Source: Lachnospiraceae bacterium
Lineage (GTDB): Bacteria; Bacillota; Clostridia; Lachnospirales; Lachnospiraceae
Reading direction: 5' to 3'
DNA: 41,750 nt
Assembly: GCA_015258095.1 (NCBI GenBank)
Contig: JABZIV010000015.1
Coordinates: forward strand, 1-41,750
Part shown: positions 15,115 to 23,912 of the stretch, one piece after another
Position numbering within the stretch: position 1 is the stretch's first letter
Layout of the letters: each line of letters starts with the position of its first letter
Made by a program: the position numbers and the translations under genes
Notes under the pieces: model-generated
Told to the model about the DNA's origin: nothing
Seen by the model: the letters and a program-made list of their open reading frames with translations, nothing else
The model's database searches: none

Positions 15115-17280
15115 ATGACAACAGAAAATAGGCAAGAGAAAGAGAAGAAACAGGCGGTTAAGGAAAAGAGAACTGGCGGAAAGAAATTCATCTCTTTAAG
15201 CACGAGAATCTCACTGACGTTGAGTGTGATTATGATGGTGCTTTTCATTCTGATGGACTTCTATATCCTCTCTGTGGCGAGCAAGGCTTTTGATAAGAAG
15301 AATGAGCAGAATATGCAGGCTCTTTCTTCTTTGAATGCGAGAAGAGTGAACGAAATCACACGGAGTATCAGCTCGATGGAAGAATCTCTCTCGGAAAGTG
15401 TCCTCGGTTTACAGGGAAAGAGCGGAGAAGCTACAGCGGTGGATGCTTCCAAAGGGCAGAAGGTTGTTTTGCAACAGTTCAGCCAGGTGGAAGATTTTTC
15501 CGGGAATCTCTCTATAGAAGAATCAAACGAGGAGGCCTACCTCATCAATACCATTCGCTATTATGAGAAAAACAATAAGGGTGTACAGATGGTAGGGGTG
15601 TTCTTAGAGAAAAATGCTTTTTCTTCGAACAACCCGGATTATTCCTTCTATATTTCCGCAGACGACCAGAAGGTGCACTATATTCCGTACACACAGTTTG
15701 CAGAAACGGAATCGTATAAAAAGGCAAAAGAGACCATGCAGGCGGTAGCAACCATACCGGCACTGAATGAGACCAGCGGGAAGAGCAGTTTCTATATGCT
15801 GTCTCCCGTCGTGAAAGACGGACAGTTCTACGGCGTGATTTCCACGGAAATTTCAGCGGAGGTCTTCAATGAGCTGGATATGCGAAACCTCGGTTATGAA
15901 AATGCCTTTTTTGATGTTCTGGATGCCGAGAACAATTTCGTATATAGTACAAACCCGGATGCCAAAGGGCATAATCTGGGGGATCTCATCGGAAAGAAGT
16001 ATGGAGACGCACTGGTTTCCAAGATGAAAGACGGAAAGGCCTTCTTCCAGAGGGATGGACAGGCACGATATTTTGTACCGTTGGAAATCAAGGGTGTCAA
16101 CTGGTGGGTACAGACCGCGATGACGCTCGGAAACTTTGATAAAGAGAAGAATGCCCTCTTATTCTCTCTTATCCTTGCAGAGTTTGTACTATTCGTAGTG
16201 GTACAGATTATGAACTTCTTTAGAATCCGTAAGGCCCTACAGCCTTTGAAGCGGATTTCCGACGTAGGACAGGAACTCGGAAAAGGAAACTTTGATGTAG
16301 AACTGAACTATAGAAGAAAAGACGAAATCGGGGAAATGGCGGAGAGTCTCTCCGAGATGATTGCCCGTACAAAATCGGTTGTCGATACGCTCGGGGAGCA
16401 TCTTGGGGAGATGGCGGTCGGCAATTTTAAAGAGGAAATCGATGGAGAGAACTTCATGGGAGTCTATGCGCCGCTTCGGGAGAGCCTTGTGGGAATCCAG
16501 AATGAGATGAATAAGACCCTTCTGGAAGTACAGAACTCCTCGATGCAGGTTCTTGCCGGTGCCGAGCAGGTAAGCCAGGGAGCACAGACCCTTTCTCAGG
16601 GGGCGACGGAGCAGGCTTCCTCCGTGCAGGAGCTTTCCGCAAATATGGAGGACATTTCCTCCGCAATCCGGAATTCTACCAGTATGGCGGAAGAAGCATT
16701 CCACTTGCAGGGAGAAGCGGCAGATGCCGTAATCCAGAGCAATGAAAAAATGCTGGAAATGCAGAAAGCGATGCATGACATTACGGAGAAGTCCAATGAA
16801 ATCAGTAAGATCATCAAGACCATTGATGACATTGCCTTCCAGACCAATATTCTGTCTTTGAATGCGGCGATTGAGGCGGCACGTGCCGGCGCAGCCGGAA
16901 AGGGCTTTGCCGTTGTAGCCGATGAGGTAGGAAACCTTGCCCAGAAGTCCGCAAAAGCGGCGCAGAATACGGGAAATCTGATAGAAGAAACGATTGAAGC
17001 GGTACAGAAAGGGGCAAAGATTACGGAAGAGACCGCAAGCTCTTTGCAATCCGTATCAACGAATACCGATAAGGTCAATGCTTTGATTGAGAAGATTTCG
17101 AAGTCTTCCGAGAAGGAATCGGAAGGGGTGCAGTCTTTAAGCCAGGGATTACAGCAGATTTCTTCCGTTGTACAGGCAACTTCCGCGACGGCGGAAGAGT
17201 CTGCGGCGGCATCGGAAGAGCTTTCCGGACAGGCGAATATCATGAATAGCCTGGTAGAGCGTTTCTGCTTAAAGAAATAA
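15115..17280 (+). CDS. Methyl-accepting chemotaxis protein
   Basis: 721 residues. After a basic N-terminus, TM1 spans about 31-55. An extracellular sensor of about 285 residues follows, of the dCache kind by size and pattern. TM2 is at about 345-368, then HAMP (about 370-425, IGEMAESLSEM) and a long cytoplasmic coiled coil with the conserved tip FQTNILSLNAAIEAARAG and VVADEVGNLAQKSA. It should signal ligand binding to CheA/CheW; the ligand is unknown. TGGAGTG before the ATG is the ribosome-binding site. The sigma-28 type promoter suggests co-regulation with flagella. It stands alone, with terminators on both sides. Confidence 0.94.
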   Translation: MTTENRQEKEKKQAVKEKRTGGKKFISLSTRISLTLSVIMMVLFILMDFYILSVASKAFDKKNEQNMQALSSLNARRVNEITRSISSMEESLSESVLGLQGKSGEATAVDASKGQKVVLQQFSQVEDFSGNLSIEESNEEAYLINTIRYYEKNNKGVQMVGVFLEKNAFSSNNPDYSFYISADDQKVHYIPYTQFAETESYKKAKETMQAVATIPALNETSGKSSFYMLSPVVKDGQFYGVISTEISAEVFNELDMRNLGYENAFFDVLDAENNFVYSTNPDAKGHNLGDLIGKKYGDALVSKMKDGKAFFQRDGQARYFVPLEIKGVNWWVQTAMTLGNFDKEKNALLFSLILAEFVLFVVVQIMNFFRIRKALQPLKRISDVGQELGKGNFDVELNYRRKDEIGEMAESLSEMIARTKSVVDTLGEHLGEMAVGNFKEEIDGENFMGVYAPLRESLVGIQNEMNKTLLEVQNSSMQVLAGAEQVSQGAQTLSQGATEQASSVQELSANMEDISSAIRNSTSMAEEAFHLQGEAADAVIQSNEKMLEMQKAMHDITEKSNEISKIIKTIDDIAFQTNILSLNAAIEAARAGAAGKGFAVVADEVGNLAQKSAKAAQNTGNLIEETIEAVQKGAKITEETASSLQSVSTNTDKVNALIEKISKSSEKESEGVQSLSQGLQQISSVVQATSATAEESAAASEELSGQANIMNSLVERFCLKK

Positions 17281-17363
17281 AAAGAAAAAAGAAAAGCAAC
17301 AAAGAAAGAAAAGCAACACAAGAAATAAAAGTAACAAAAGAAACAAAAGAAATAAAAAAAGAA
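17281..17363 (+). repeat. A-rich, T-poor low-complexity tract
   Basis: About 83 bases after the receptor stop consist almost only of A with G and C, in imperfect units such as AAGAAAAGCAACAAAGAAA. It leads straight into the terminator at 17364. No gene is seen here. Confidence 0.6.
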
Positions 17364-17406
17364 GTCTGCAAGAAGAGAGATTCCCTTCTTGCAGACCTCT
17401 TTTTTA
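17364..17406 (+). terminator. Strong terminator after the chemotaxis receptor
   Basis: GTCTGCAAGAAG (17364-17375) pairs perfectly with CTTCTTGCAGAC (17385-17396), followed by CTCTTTTTT. Confidence 0.88.
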
Positions 17407-17472
17407 TGTACCATGCGTACTTTCCGTGACGCGTTCTATTGTTTTATACGCGAATCCGTTCTTTGCGCTATA

Positions 17473-17488
17473 AAGGCGCCGGCGCCTT
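17473..17488. repeat. 16-bp perfect palindrome at the lipoprotein stop
   Basis: AAGGCGCCGGCGCCTT contains two adjacent GGCGCC sites and overlaps the stop codon of the minus-strand lipoprotein gene. It could act as a minus-strand terminator stem, but no T run follows. Confidence 0.5.
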
Positions 17489-17918
17489 ATTTTCCGGGGT
17501 CCACCATGGAGATAATATTCATATCCTTATCGAAGGTAACCTCGACGGGGATGCCGATTTCGATTCCCTGGGAGAGTCCGGAAATATCCGTTTTACCGGT
17601 TTTGTTCAGTTCGTAGTCTTTCCCGTCTTTTCCCTTTACGCTTACCGTATTCATGGCGGCATCCGTGATGGTTCCGCTGATTACGGTGAGATCCTTTCGC
17701 TCTTTTCCGCCGGATTCCTTCCCCTTTGCAGTGCTTTCCGACTCTTTCTCTTCTTTCTTTGCTTTATCCGTGCCCTTACTGCTTTCTTTCTCCCCGTCCT
17801 CGCCGACCTTTACCTCAGTCGTGCTTTCCGTATTTTTCTTTGTTTCCGTCGTATTCTTCTTCCCGCAGGCGAGAAGAGCGAGTGCGACGAACGCCAGGAT
17901 AAGTATCTTTTTCTTCAT
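17487..17918 (-). CDS. Small lipoprotein with charged linker
   Basis: 143 residues. A signal peptide with a lipobox (LALLACG) puts the lipidated Cys near residue 18. Residues about 20-75 are a Lys/Glu/Ser/Thr-rich disordered linker. The last 65 residues are a compact, probably beta-rich domain (VISGTITDAAMNTVSVKGKD to VEVTFDKDMNIISM). Function is not recognised; it would be attached to the outer face of the membrane. It is 40 bp downstream of the GntR gene on the same strand and might be in that transcript. Confidence 0.8.
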   Translation of the reverse strand: MKKKILILAFVALALLACGKKNTTETKKNTESTTEVKVGEDGEKESSKGTDKAKKEEKESESTAKGKESGGKERKDLTVISGTITDAAMNTVSVKGKDGKDYELNKTGKTDISGLSQGIEIGIPVEVTFDKDMNIISMVDPGK

Positions 17919-17958
17919 TTACGGCTCCTTTCCAAACTGCTTTTCCGCTTGTTCTAAA

Positions 17959-18669
17959 CTATCTCTCGTGCTTTCCGCCGTCTTCCCGAATCTTTTCTTC
18001 CGCGGCATTCAGATTCTTGGAAACCGTGAGTTCCTGATTGTCTATATGTTCCTTCATCAAAGCTTTCGCACGGATGATATCGCGGATGCGGATGGCTTCG
18101 AGAATCTTTTCGTGTTCGCTAATCAATGTTCCGCGCTGCGCCTCGTCTTTGATATACTCCAAACGATAGCGGTACATCTGTTCCCGAAGATTGTTAATCA
18201 TCTGAATCAGTCGTTTGTTTCCTGTCGCGTTGTAAATGATGTCGTGATAAGCTTCGTCGGCTTCGGCAATCTCCATCTCCGTTCCCTTTTCCACAACGGA
18301 TTTAAAGTGATTTTCCGCTTCCCGGAGGGCTCGAAGCTGTTCCTCGGTGATGCGCTGGCAGGCAAGGTCGGTAGCCAGTTCTTCCAGAGCACCGCGGACT
18401 TCCAGAACGTCCTGTAGAGACTTATGGGAAATCTTTGCGACTTCCGCCCCTCTTCTGGGAATCATCAGCACAAGACCCTCCAGTTCCAGCTTCCGAATCG
18501 CTTCCCGAATCGGTGTACGGGAAACACCGAGCTTTTCCGCAAGCTGGATTTCCATAAGGCGTTCTCCGGGTTTTAATTCTCCTTTTAGAATCGCCTGCCG
18601 CAGTGTATTAAAGACCAAATCCCTGAGCGGGAGATATTCGTTCATGTTGATGGTGAAATCACTACTCAT
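17959..18669 (-). CDS. GntR-family transcriptional regulator, FCD subfamily
   Basis: 236 residues. The N-terminal winged helix shows the GntR pattern LRQAILKGELKPGERLMEIQLAEKLGVSRTPIREA, quoted here in its outer parts only: LRQAILKGELKPGERL and LAEKLGVSRTPIREA. The helical FCD domain follows, with His in AYHDIIYNATGN and EHIDNQ that could bind a metal. The start at 18669 is chosen because AGGAGG sits seven bases upstream; the longer frame to 18738 overlaps ispE. It lies 59 bp after ispE on the same strand, so it is probably co-transcribed. FCD regulators often respond to organic acids. The TTGTATACAA site upstream of ispE is a candidate operator. Confidence 0.88.
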   Translation of the reverse strand: MSSDFTINMNEYLPLRDLVFNTLRQAILKGELKPGERLMEIQLAEKLGVSRTPIREAIRKLELEGLVLMIPRRGAEVAKISHKSLQDVLEVRGALEELATDLACQRITEEQLRALREAENHFKSVVEKGTEMEIAEADEAYHDIIYNATGNKRLIQMINNLREQMYRYRLEYIKDEAQRGTLISEHEKILEAIRIRDIIRAKALMKEHIDNQELTVSKNLNAAEEKIREDGGKHER

Positions 18670-18728
18670 ACAAACCTCCTTTGTCTTTGTATTTGAATGG
18701 AATGCTGGAAAGGAAAGCTTTACGCTTT

Positions 18729-19631
18729 TTATGAACAAGAATCCTCTTCCTGTACGGGGAAAGAAAGTTGCACGTTCTCCAGAAGAGGAGAGAGCGTACT
18801 GCTCTTTAATTCCTCTATAAGCCCCTCTGCTCTATGCTGCTCGTCTTTCGGGAAAATAGAAAAAACGGTGGGACCCGATCCGCTCATTAAGGAAAGGAGA
18901 GCGCCTTTCTCCAGAAAGAAGTCCTTGATGCGCTGAATCTCCGGCTGCATCGGAATGCTCACGGCTTCCAGAACATTTCCTCCATAAGAGCAAATCCCTT
19001 TTAAATCGCCTGTGTCCAGTGCGTGAAGGATACTCTCTACATCAGGATGGGAAAGCGTGCTACCGTCTTTCCTATCCAGCTCTTCGTAGATTACTTTGGT
19101 GGAAAGAGAAAAACGGGGCTTCACAAGAAGCATACAGCAGGGCGGAAGAGAAGGCAGTTTCGTGAGTTTCTCTCCAATTCCTTCTGCGAGGTATGTTCCC
19201 CGGTGGAGGCAAAACGGAACATCCGCGCCAAGCTGCACCGCCCGTTTCTCCAGTTCTTTTTCACTCAAAGAAAGGGAGAAGAGGATATTAAGACCTCTCA
19301 GGACAGTGGCAGCATCTGTAGATCCCCCTGCCATACCGGCAGATACCGGAAGCCGCTTATGGAGTTCCATGTAGAGACCGCCCTCGAGGGAAAACTCCCG
19401 AAACAGAAGTTCTGCGGCTTTCACCATAAGATTTCGTCGATCGGTCGGAAGGGAAGAATCCGTACAGCGTAAGCGAATTCCGTCTTGCTTTTCTCTTCGT
19501 AAGAGTACGGTATCGGAGAGTCCGACGCTTTGCATGATCATCCGTACATCATGATAGCCGTTACTGCGCTTTCCAAGGACGTCCAGGGCAAGATTGATTT
19601 TTCCGTGAGCCTGTAATTCGATCTCTTCCAT
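18729..19631 (-). CDS. ispE: 4-diphosphocytidyl-2-C-methyl-D-erythritol kinase
   Basis: 300 residues. It phosphorylates CDP-methylerythritol in the MEP route to isoprenoid precursors. GHMP-kinase motifs are present: GKINLALDVLGKRSNGYHDV at the N-terminus, the ATP-binding PVSAGMAGGSTDAA in the middle and LMSGSGPTVFSIF near the C-terminus. It is followed by the GntR gene. The ribosome-binding site is weak. The promoter probably lies within 19632-19770, where TTGTATACAA is found. Confidence 0.94.
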   Translation of the reverse strand: MEEIELQAHGKINLALDVLGKRSNGYHDVRMIMQSVGLSDTVLLRREKQDGIRLRCTDSSLPTDRRNLMVKAAELLFREFSLEGGLYMELHKRLPVSAGMAGGSTDAATVLRGLNILFSLSLSEKELEKRAVQLGADVPFCLHRGTYLAEGIGEKLTKLPSLPPCCMLLVKPRFSLSTKVIYEELDRKDGSTLSHPDVESILHALDTGDLKGICSYGGNVLEAVSIPMQPEIQRIKDFFLEKGALLSLMSGSGPTVFSIFPKDEQHRAEGLIEELKSSTLSPLLENVQLSFPVQEEDSCS

Positions 19632-19694
19632 AAACTTTCTTTACGCCGCCTCTCTAGAATCCGCTGTCTTCGCTTTCTGTATCTCTGCTTTATA

Positions 19695-19704
19695 TTGTAT
19701 ACAA
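19695..19704. promoter_or_regulatory. TTGTATACAA palindrome upstream of ispE-gntR
   Basis: A perfect 10-bp palindrome within the promoter region of the ispE-gntR unit. It resembles operators of GntR/FCD regulators and may mediate autoregulation. A second identical copy is at 11852. Confidence 0.4.
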
Positions 19705-19773
19705 AGACCATGTCATTTTACTGAAAAAATTGCATTTATGCAAGTACAGTAAAATTTTGAAGGAAGGGAGGAG

Positions 19774-19828
19774 GAAGGATAAAAAAAGATGTTACACAGG
19801 AATCGTGCAACATCTTTTTTATCCTTCT
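19774..19828. terminator. Long hairpin terminator after the surface protein gene
   Basis: A GGATAAAAAAAGATGTT arm pairs with AACATCTTTTTTATCC across a short loop, with GAAG/CTTC pairing beyond it and only small mismatches. It follows the minus-strand surface gene and is symmetrical enough to work in both directions. Confidence 0.8.
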
Positions 19829-19863
19829 TAACGAGTATTGCTCGTGTGCTGTCGGTATCTCGT

Positions 19864-22371
19864 TTATCGATTGCTCTTCTTTCTGCGTTTCTCTAAGAGA
19901 AGAGTAGTACAGAAGCCGAGTCCAGCCATGGTGAAGAGCAGGAAGTGCAGAGGAGCGGAGCTCGTATCTTCGGTCTTCGTCTTTCCGCGCTTTGCGCCAA
20001 GAACTTTACCGGACGGGTTCTTTGCAGCCTGATCACGGTCTGCACCGAGTACGGCACCCTCTCCCGTTGTTCCCTCTACCGGACTACTCTGAGCGGTCGT
20101 CTCCCGGTTTGCCGGAAGGACTTCACCCGGTTTTGTCGGCGGGGTATTCGGCTGGCTGGGAACGCGAGGCTGACTTCCGCCTCCACCGGGATTTCCCGGT
20201 GTGGTTCCGCCGTGATTTGGCGTATTCTTTGTGTTAATGAAGACGTTCATGTAACCGGTGCTGCCATCGTTTTCTGTGCTTGCCGTGTATCCGGGAACGG
20301 AATCTTCCGTTAAAGTATAGCGGATTTCTCTTCCGTTCTGATCGTACTTCGGCATATCGAACTGATGCTGCCAACCGTTATCCTTACTTAAAGTATAGGT
20401 AGAAACTTTTTCTCCGTTTGCGAAAAGCTGAACATTTAAGGTAGAAGGATGTGTTCCGTTTCCTCTCCAGATCTTCGTTACGGGGATAACCACTCTGCCA
20501 CCGTTGTAGTTACTGATGGTGAAGCCGTAGTCCGCTGTACCGGAGATGGCGGGATTGAAGCCGGAAATTTCATCTTCCGCAACACTATATTGAATCGGGT
20601 TTCCGCTTGCATCCTTTGTCGGCAGATTGGAGAAAGAAGCCTTCCAGCCGTTTGCAGCGGATAATTCTACCTTTAAGTTCTCATCCTTTACGCCGTTCTT
20701 TAAGACGGATACGGAAACTTTCTCCGGCTTCGTAGCAGCGAGGCTCGTATCCAGTACCCACTCCTTCTTTACGGAAATGTTTCTAAACTTTGGTGTATCT
20801 TTCTTGTTGATGACTTCCTTGGAAACTGTTGCATTGTTAGCGATGGAAGCCGCAATATCCGCCGATGAAATGGGAATCGGTGTAGAGTCGAGTTCATATC
20901 CTTCCGGTGCCTGTACTTCCGTCAGAGTATAGTCGGATTTCAGCACGTTTGTGAAGTCTGCGATACCGTTTTCATCGGATACGGCGGTCTTCGTGTATCC
21001 GTTTTTCGTATTTTTCAGTTCGAATTTTGCGCCCTGTAAAAATTCTCCGTCATCGCCTTTTTTGTGAACCTGGATTTTGAAGCTGGTTCCGCTTAAAGAG
21101 CCGCCGGCTTCCTGGACAAGGAATTGTCTTTCCTGCTCTTTTTCTTCAACATTGACGCCGGTGAGTTTTGCTTTATTGTAGTATTTTGTACCGTTCACCG
21201 CTGCTTCATTGATTTCCACATAGTAGCTGATGATGTAGCCGTCGGTCAGATCCATGTGTCCGATGTTGAAGGTGAAGCTTCTTCCGTCCGCACTGTAGTT
21301 CGGAACGAAATTGAGGACTTCCGATGCCTTCGTCTCATCGTTTGCGTTTCGAAGACTCCAGTTCTTTCCGCGGTTAGGTTCTTCGTCCGTTGCCGCATTG
21401 ACCCATACGCCGTTCACATTTTCTCCGGAACGCCACTTTCCCTTTCTTGCGACAGGGGCATAGTCATTTGCTACAGCCGGGGATACGGAAAGTTTGGTCA
21501 AGTGATTCTTTACATCGAAGTAGCTCAGTGCAGGGCTTGCCAGTGTATCGGTAAAGACTACGTTTTCTAAACTGGTGGCGCCTGCCGTCCTTTTGATTTT
21601 TCTGGCATCCATGGTAATGATGTAATGGATGAGAGCATGGGTATTTCCTTCGCTGTCCACAACGTACTTCAGCGTTGGATCAGAGCTCTTCCAGAAGCTC
21701 GGTGCATTTTCTTTGATAACGACTTCGTATTTGATGTCCCGAGAGAGTACGGTAACACCGTTCACCGCAACTTCCAGTTTGCTTTGCTTGCTTTCCTTCT
21801 GTACTTCGGTATTGATGGCTACATTGAAAAATACAGAGCCGTCAGCGCCGCTGTAGTTTTCCGCGTGCTCGTTAAAGATGATCTTCATCACTCTTGTACC
21901 GGCGTCATAGATACCGGTTGCCAGGCTGACTCCGCCTTCTCCTTTGATATCGATAGTCGCATTGTCGGATTTCAACTCCTTCGGAAGCTGAATGGTGATA
22001 TAGTCTCCGGAATGAATATTCTTATCCTTTACGGCAATCGTCGCTTTAAACTGCAACAACTTGTAGTTTGGAATTACCGTCCCGTTTGTTATCGGCTGTC
22101 CATCCAAAAGCAGTTGCACATTCTTCAGACCATCCTGAATTTCCTGCGGTTCCGATGCGGATGTAGATGCTGCACTTGCACCGCCCTGTGTTCCTGCACC
22201 TCCCTGTGCAGAAAGAGTTGAGGAAGAAGTCACTTCCGTGCTTCCTGCTCCGCTTGTTACAACACTTGCCCCTGTGCTGCCACTCCCCTCAGCATGGGCA
22301 AAGGAAAAACCTTGCCATACCATAACGAGAGCAAGCAAGAGGGACAGAATCTGTCTCTTCGCTTTCATCAT
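19864..22371 (-). CDS. Cna_B-repeat cell-surface protein with non-canonical sorting signal
   Basis: 835 residues. A signal peptide with a long hydrophobic core ends near SFAHAEG. After a Ser/Thr/Gly-rich spacer come an adhesin-like region (about 85-440), a SpaA-type domain (FLQGAKFELKNTKNGYTKTA to LTEVQAPEGYEL), and two Cna_B-type domains (ISVKKEWVLD to SVAEDEISGF; VIPVTKIWRGNG to TLTEDSVPGY). A Pro/Gly-rich stalk and two VLGA(D/K)R motifs precede a membrane segment and a KRRKKSNR tail. The normal LPXTG is absent; KTKTEDTSS takes its place. Probably a wall-anchored pilin or adhesin. The start at 22371 has AAGGGAG upstream; the ATG ten codons earlier has none. No sortase gene is nearby. Confidence 0.88.
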   Translation of the reverse strand: MMKAKRQILSLLLALVMVWQGFSFAHAEGSGSTGASVVTSGAGSTEVTSSSTLSAQGGAGTQGGASAASTSASEPQEIQDGLKNVQLLLDGQPITNGTVIPNYKLLQFKATIAVKDKNIHSGDYITIQLPKELKSDNATIDIKGEGGVSLATGIYDAGTRVMKIIFNEHAENYSGADGSVFFNVAINTEVQKESKQSKLEVAVNGVTVLSRDIKYEVVIKENAPSFWKSSDPTLKYVVDSEGNTHALIHYIITMDARKIKRTAGATSLENVVFTDTLASPALSYFDVKNHLTKLSVSPAVANDYAPVARKGKWRSGENVNGVWVNAATDEEPNRGKNWSLRNANDETKASEVLNFVPNYSADGRSFTFNIGHMDLTDGYIISYYVEINEAAVNGTKYYNKAKLTGVNVEEKEQERQFLVQEAGGSLSGTSFKIQVHKKGDDGEFLQGAKFELKNTKNGYTKTAVSDENGIADFTNVLKSDYTLTEVQAPEGYELDSTPIPISSADIAASIANNATVSKEVINKKDTPKFRNISVKKEWVLDTSLAATKPEKVSVSVLKNGVKDENLKVELSAANGWKASFSNLPTKDASGNPIQYSVAEDEISGFNPAISGTADYGFTISNYNGGRVVIPVTKIWRGNGTHPSTLNVQLFANGEKVSTYTLSKDNGWQHQFDMPKYDQNGREIRYTLTEDSVPGYTASTENDGSTGYMNVFINTKNTPNHGGTTPGNPGGGGSQPRVPSQPNTPPTKPGEVLPANRETTAQSSPVEGTTGEGAVLGADRDQAAKNPSGKVLGAKRGKTKTEDTSSAPLHFLLFTMAGLGFCTTLLLEKRRKKSNR

Positions 22372-22425
22372 CTTCTTCTCCCTTATAAAATTTAAGTTCA
22401 TTTATTTATCGACACTTTACCATAA

Positions 22426-22455
22426 ATTATACTTATTTCAAGGAAATAAATTCAA
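22426..22455 (-). promoter_or_regulatory. Promoter of the surface protein gene
   Basis: On the minus strand, TTGAAT (22455-22450) and TATAAT (22431-22426) are separated by 18 bases. Confidence 0.6.
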
Positions 22456-22595
22456 ATTCTAAAACAAATCTGAGATGCAAAACGACTGATTTATGGTGTA
22501 TATAAAATAAACTTTATTAAAAAATATCGGATTCGTTCAACAGACCTCAAAAACTTAAAATTTAATTGGAAAAACTGCTCAAGTTTGTCCTTTCT

Positions 22596-22616
22596 AATCG
22601 TAAGAAAATCGTAAGA
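22596..22616 (+). repeat. Tandem AATCGTAAGA with 11-bp period
   Basis: Two exact 10-bp copies at 22596-22605 and 22607-22616, one helical turn apart. This is the spacing often bound by OmpR/PhoB-type response regulators. Confidence 0.5.
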
Positions 22617-22838
22617 TATAAAAAATTTTTAGGTCAACTCTGTTTTTGGAATCATTTTTAAGAAAATAATCCTTATGATTTCCTTGCGCTTCCCCTTTCG
22701 TAAAGCTTTGCTTTAGAAAGAAAATAGAGAAAATACCTCTTTTAATACAGGGTTAAAATCGTGTAGGATAGAGTCGTATAGTTTTTTCCTTCCTTAAATA
22801 AGAAGAAAGGAAATTTTCCGGGGAGAGGAGCAAAAAGA

Positions 22839-23909
22839 ATGAAGAAAAAGGGAAAGCGCATTGCAGCGGTTCTTCTGCTTGCTTTCGTTTTATTTTTTGT
22901 TTGGAGAAGGATTTCCAAACCGAAAGAGGAGATAGAAAAGAAAGCATTGCCCAGCGTGACCGTACTTACGCCGGAGAAAGAAGACCTTGCCGTGAAGACG
23001 GAGCTGCTTGGTACGATGACAGCAAGTGCGGAGTATCGTTTGATTTCAAAAATTTCGGGAGAAGTGCTTTCTATTTATAAAGAAAATGGAGATACGGTGA
23101 AGGCGGGGGAGAAGATTGCCCTCCTCGACAATCAGAAACAGATTGATGCCGCAAAGTACAGTCTGGAACAGGCGAAGGCGCAGGAACAGGCGGCAGTGGA
23201 AAGCAGGAACAGGCTTGCCGCTCTTCGTGATGCGGGAGACGTATCCCAGCAGGAGTTTGAAACGGTGGATGCACAGGCGAAGGCAAGCAGTGCGCAGGTG
23301 AAAGCCGCCAAATTGAACTATGACACCCAGGTGGAGTTTGCAAATATCGTTTCGCCTACGGACGGGGTTCTGCAAAACAGTATTCTTCTGCAAGGGGCCT
23401 TCGTGCCGCAGGGAACACAGCTTCTTTCCGTCATTGGAGACGGTGCGGAGCAGGTCGTTTTTTCCGTCACGGATGAACTCATGAAAAACTTACAGCCGGG
23501 GCAGGAAATCACGGTGGAAAAAGGAGAGCAGAGCTATAGCGGCAGCATCACCGAGATTTCTTCCGTCATCGTGCCGGAAACAGGACTTTTTCCGGTGAAA
23601 GCAAGAGTGGAGAATGTGCATTTTCCGGAAGGAACGAAAGTGAAGCTGAGCCTCGTCAAGGAGAGCCGTTCCATGGTGATGACCATTCCTTTAAACGTGA
23701 TTTACTATGAAAAAGAAGAGCCTTTTGTTTATGTTCTCGAGAAAGGAAAAGGAGAAGAAGGGGTTCTCCGTAAGAGGAGTATTTCTCTCGGCCTGGTGGG
23801 AGAGGAGAAGGCGGAAGTCGTATCCGGATTGAAAGAAGGCGAAGAGGTGATCTCTTCCTGGAACAATGAGATGTATGACGGTGCGAAAGTGCGCGTGGAG
23901 AAAGGATAG
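22839..23909 (+). CDS. RND efflux periplasmic-adaptor (membrane fusion) protein
   Basis: 356 residues. An N-terminal membrane anchor (about 8-23) is followed by the barrel-sandwich (lipoyl-like) half motif ISGEVLSIYKENGDTVKAGE, a coiled-coil hairpin rich in Ala/Gln/Glu (about 105-160) and the matching second half FANIVSPTDGVLQNSIL. A beta-barrel and a membrane-proximal domain end the protein. It would link the RND pump to an outer component or act as a pump cofactor. GGGGAGAGGAG upstream supports the start. It lies 3 bp before the pump gene and is surely co-transcribed. Confidence 0.93.
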   Translation: MKKKGKRIAAVLLLAFVLFFVWRRISKPKEEIEKKALPSVTVLTPEKEDLAVKTELLGTMTASAEYRLISKISGEVLSIYKENGDTVKAGEKIALLDNQKQIDAAKYSLEQAKAQEQAAVESRNRLAALRDAGDVSQQEFETVDAQAKASSAQVKAAKLNYDTQVEFANIVSPTDGVLQNSILLQGAFVPQGTQLLSVIGDGAEQVVFSVTDELMKNLQPGQEITVEKGEQSYSGSITEISSVIVPETGLFPVKARVENVHFPEGTKVKLSLVKESRSMVMTIPLNVIYYEKEEPFVYVLEKGKGEEGVLRKRSISLGLVGEEKAEVVSGLKEGEEVISSWNNEMYDGAKVRVEKG

Positions 23910-23912
23910 AAC

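Larger units (their letters stand above)
22402..22838. other. AT-rich divergent intergenic region
   Basis: No gene is seen in these 437 bases between the surface protein (-) and the RND adaptor (+). They hold the surface-gene promoter, a tandem AATCGTAAGA repeat at 22596-22616, and a stem at 22695-22720 (CTTTC-g-TAAAGC-TTT-GCTTTA-GAAAG). No clear promoter for the adaptor gene could be chosen. Confidence 0.6.
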
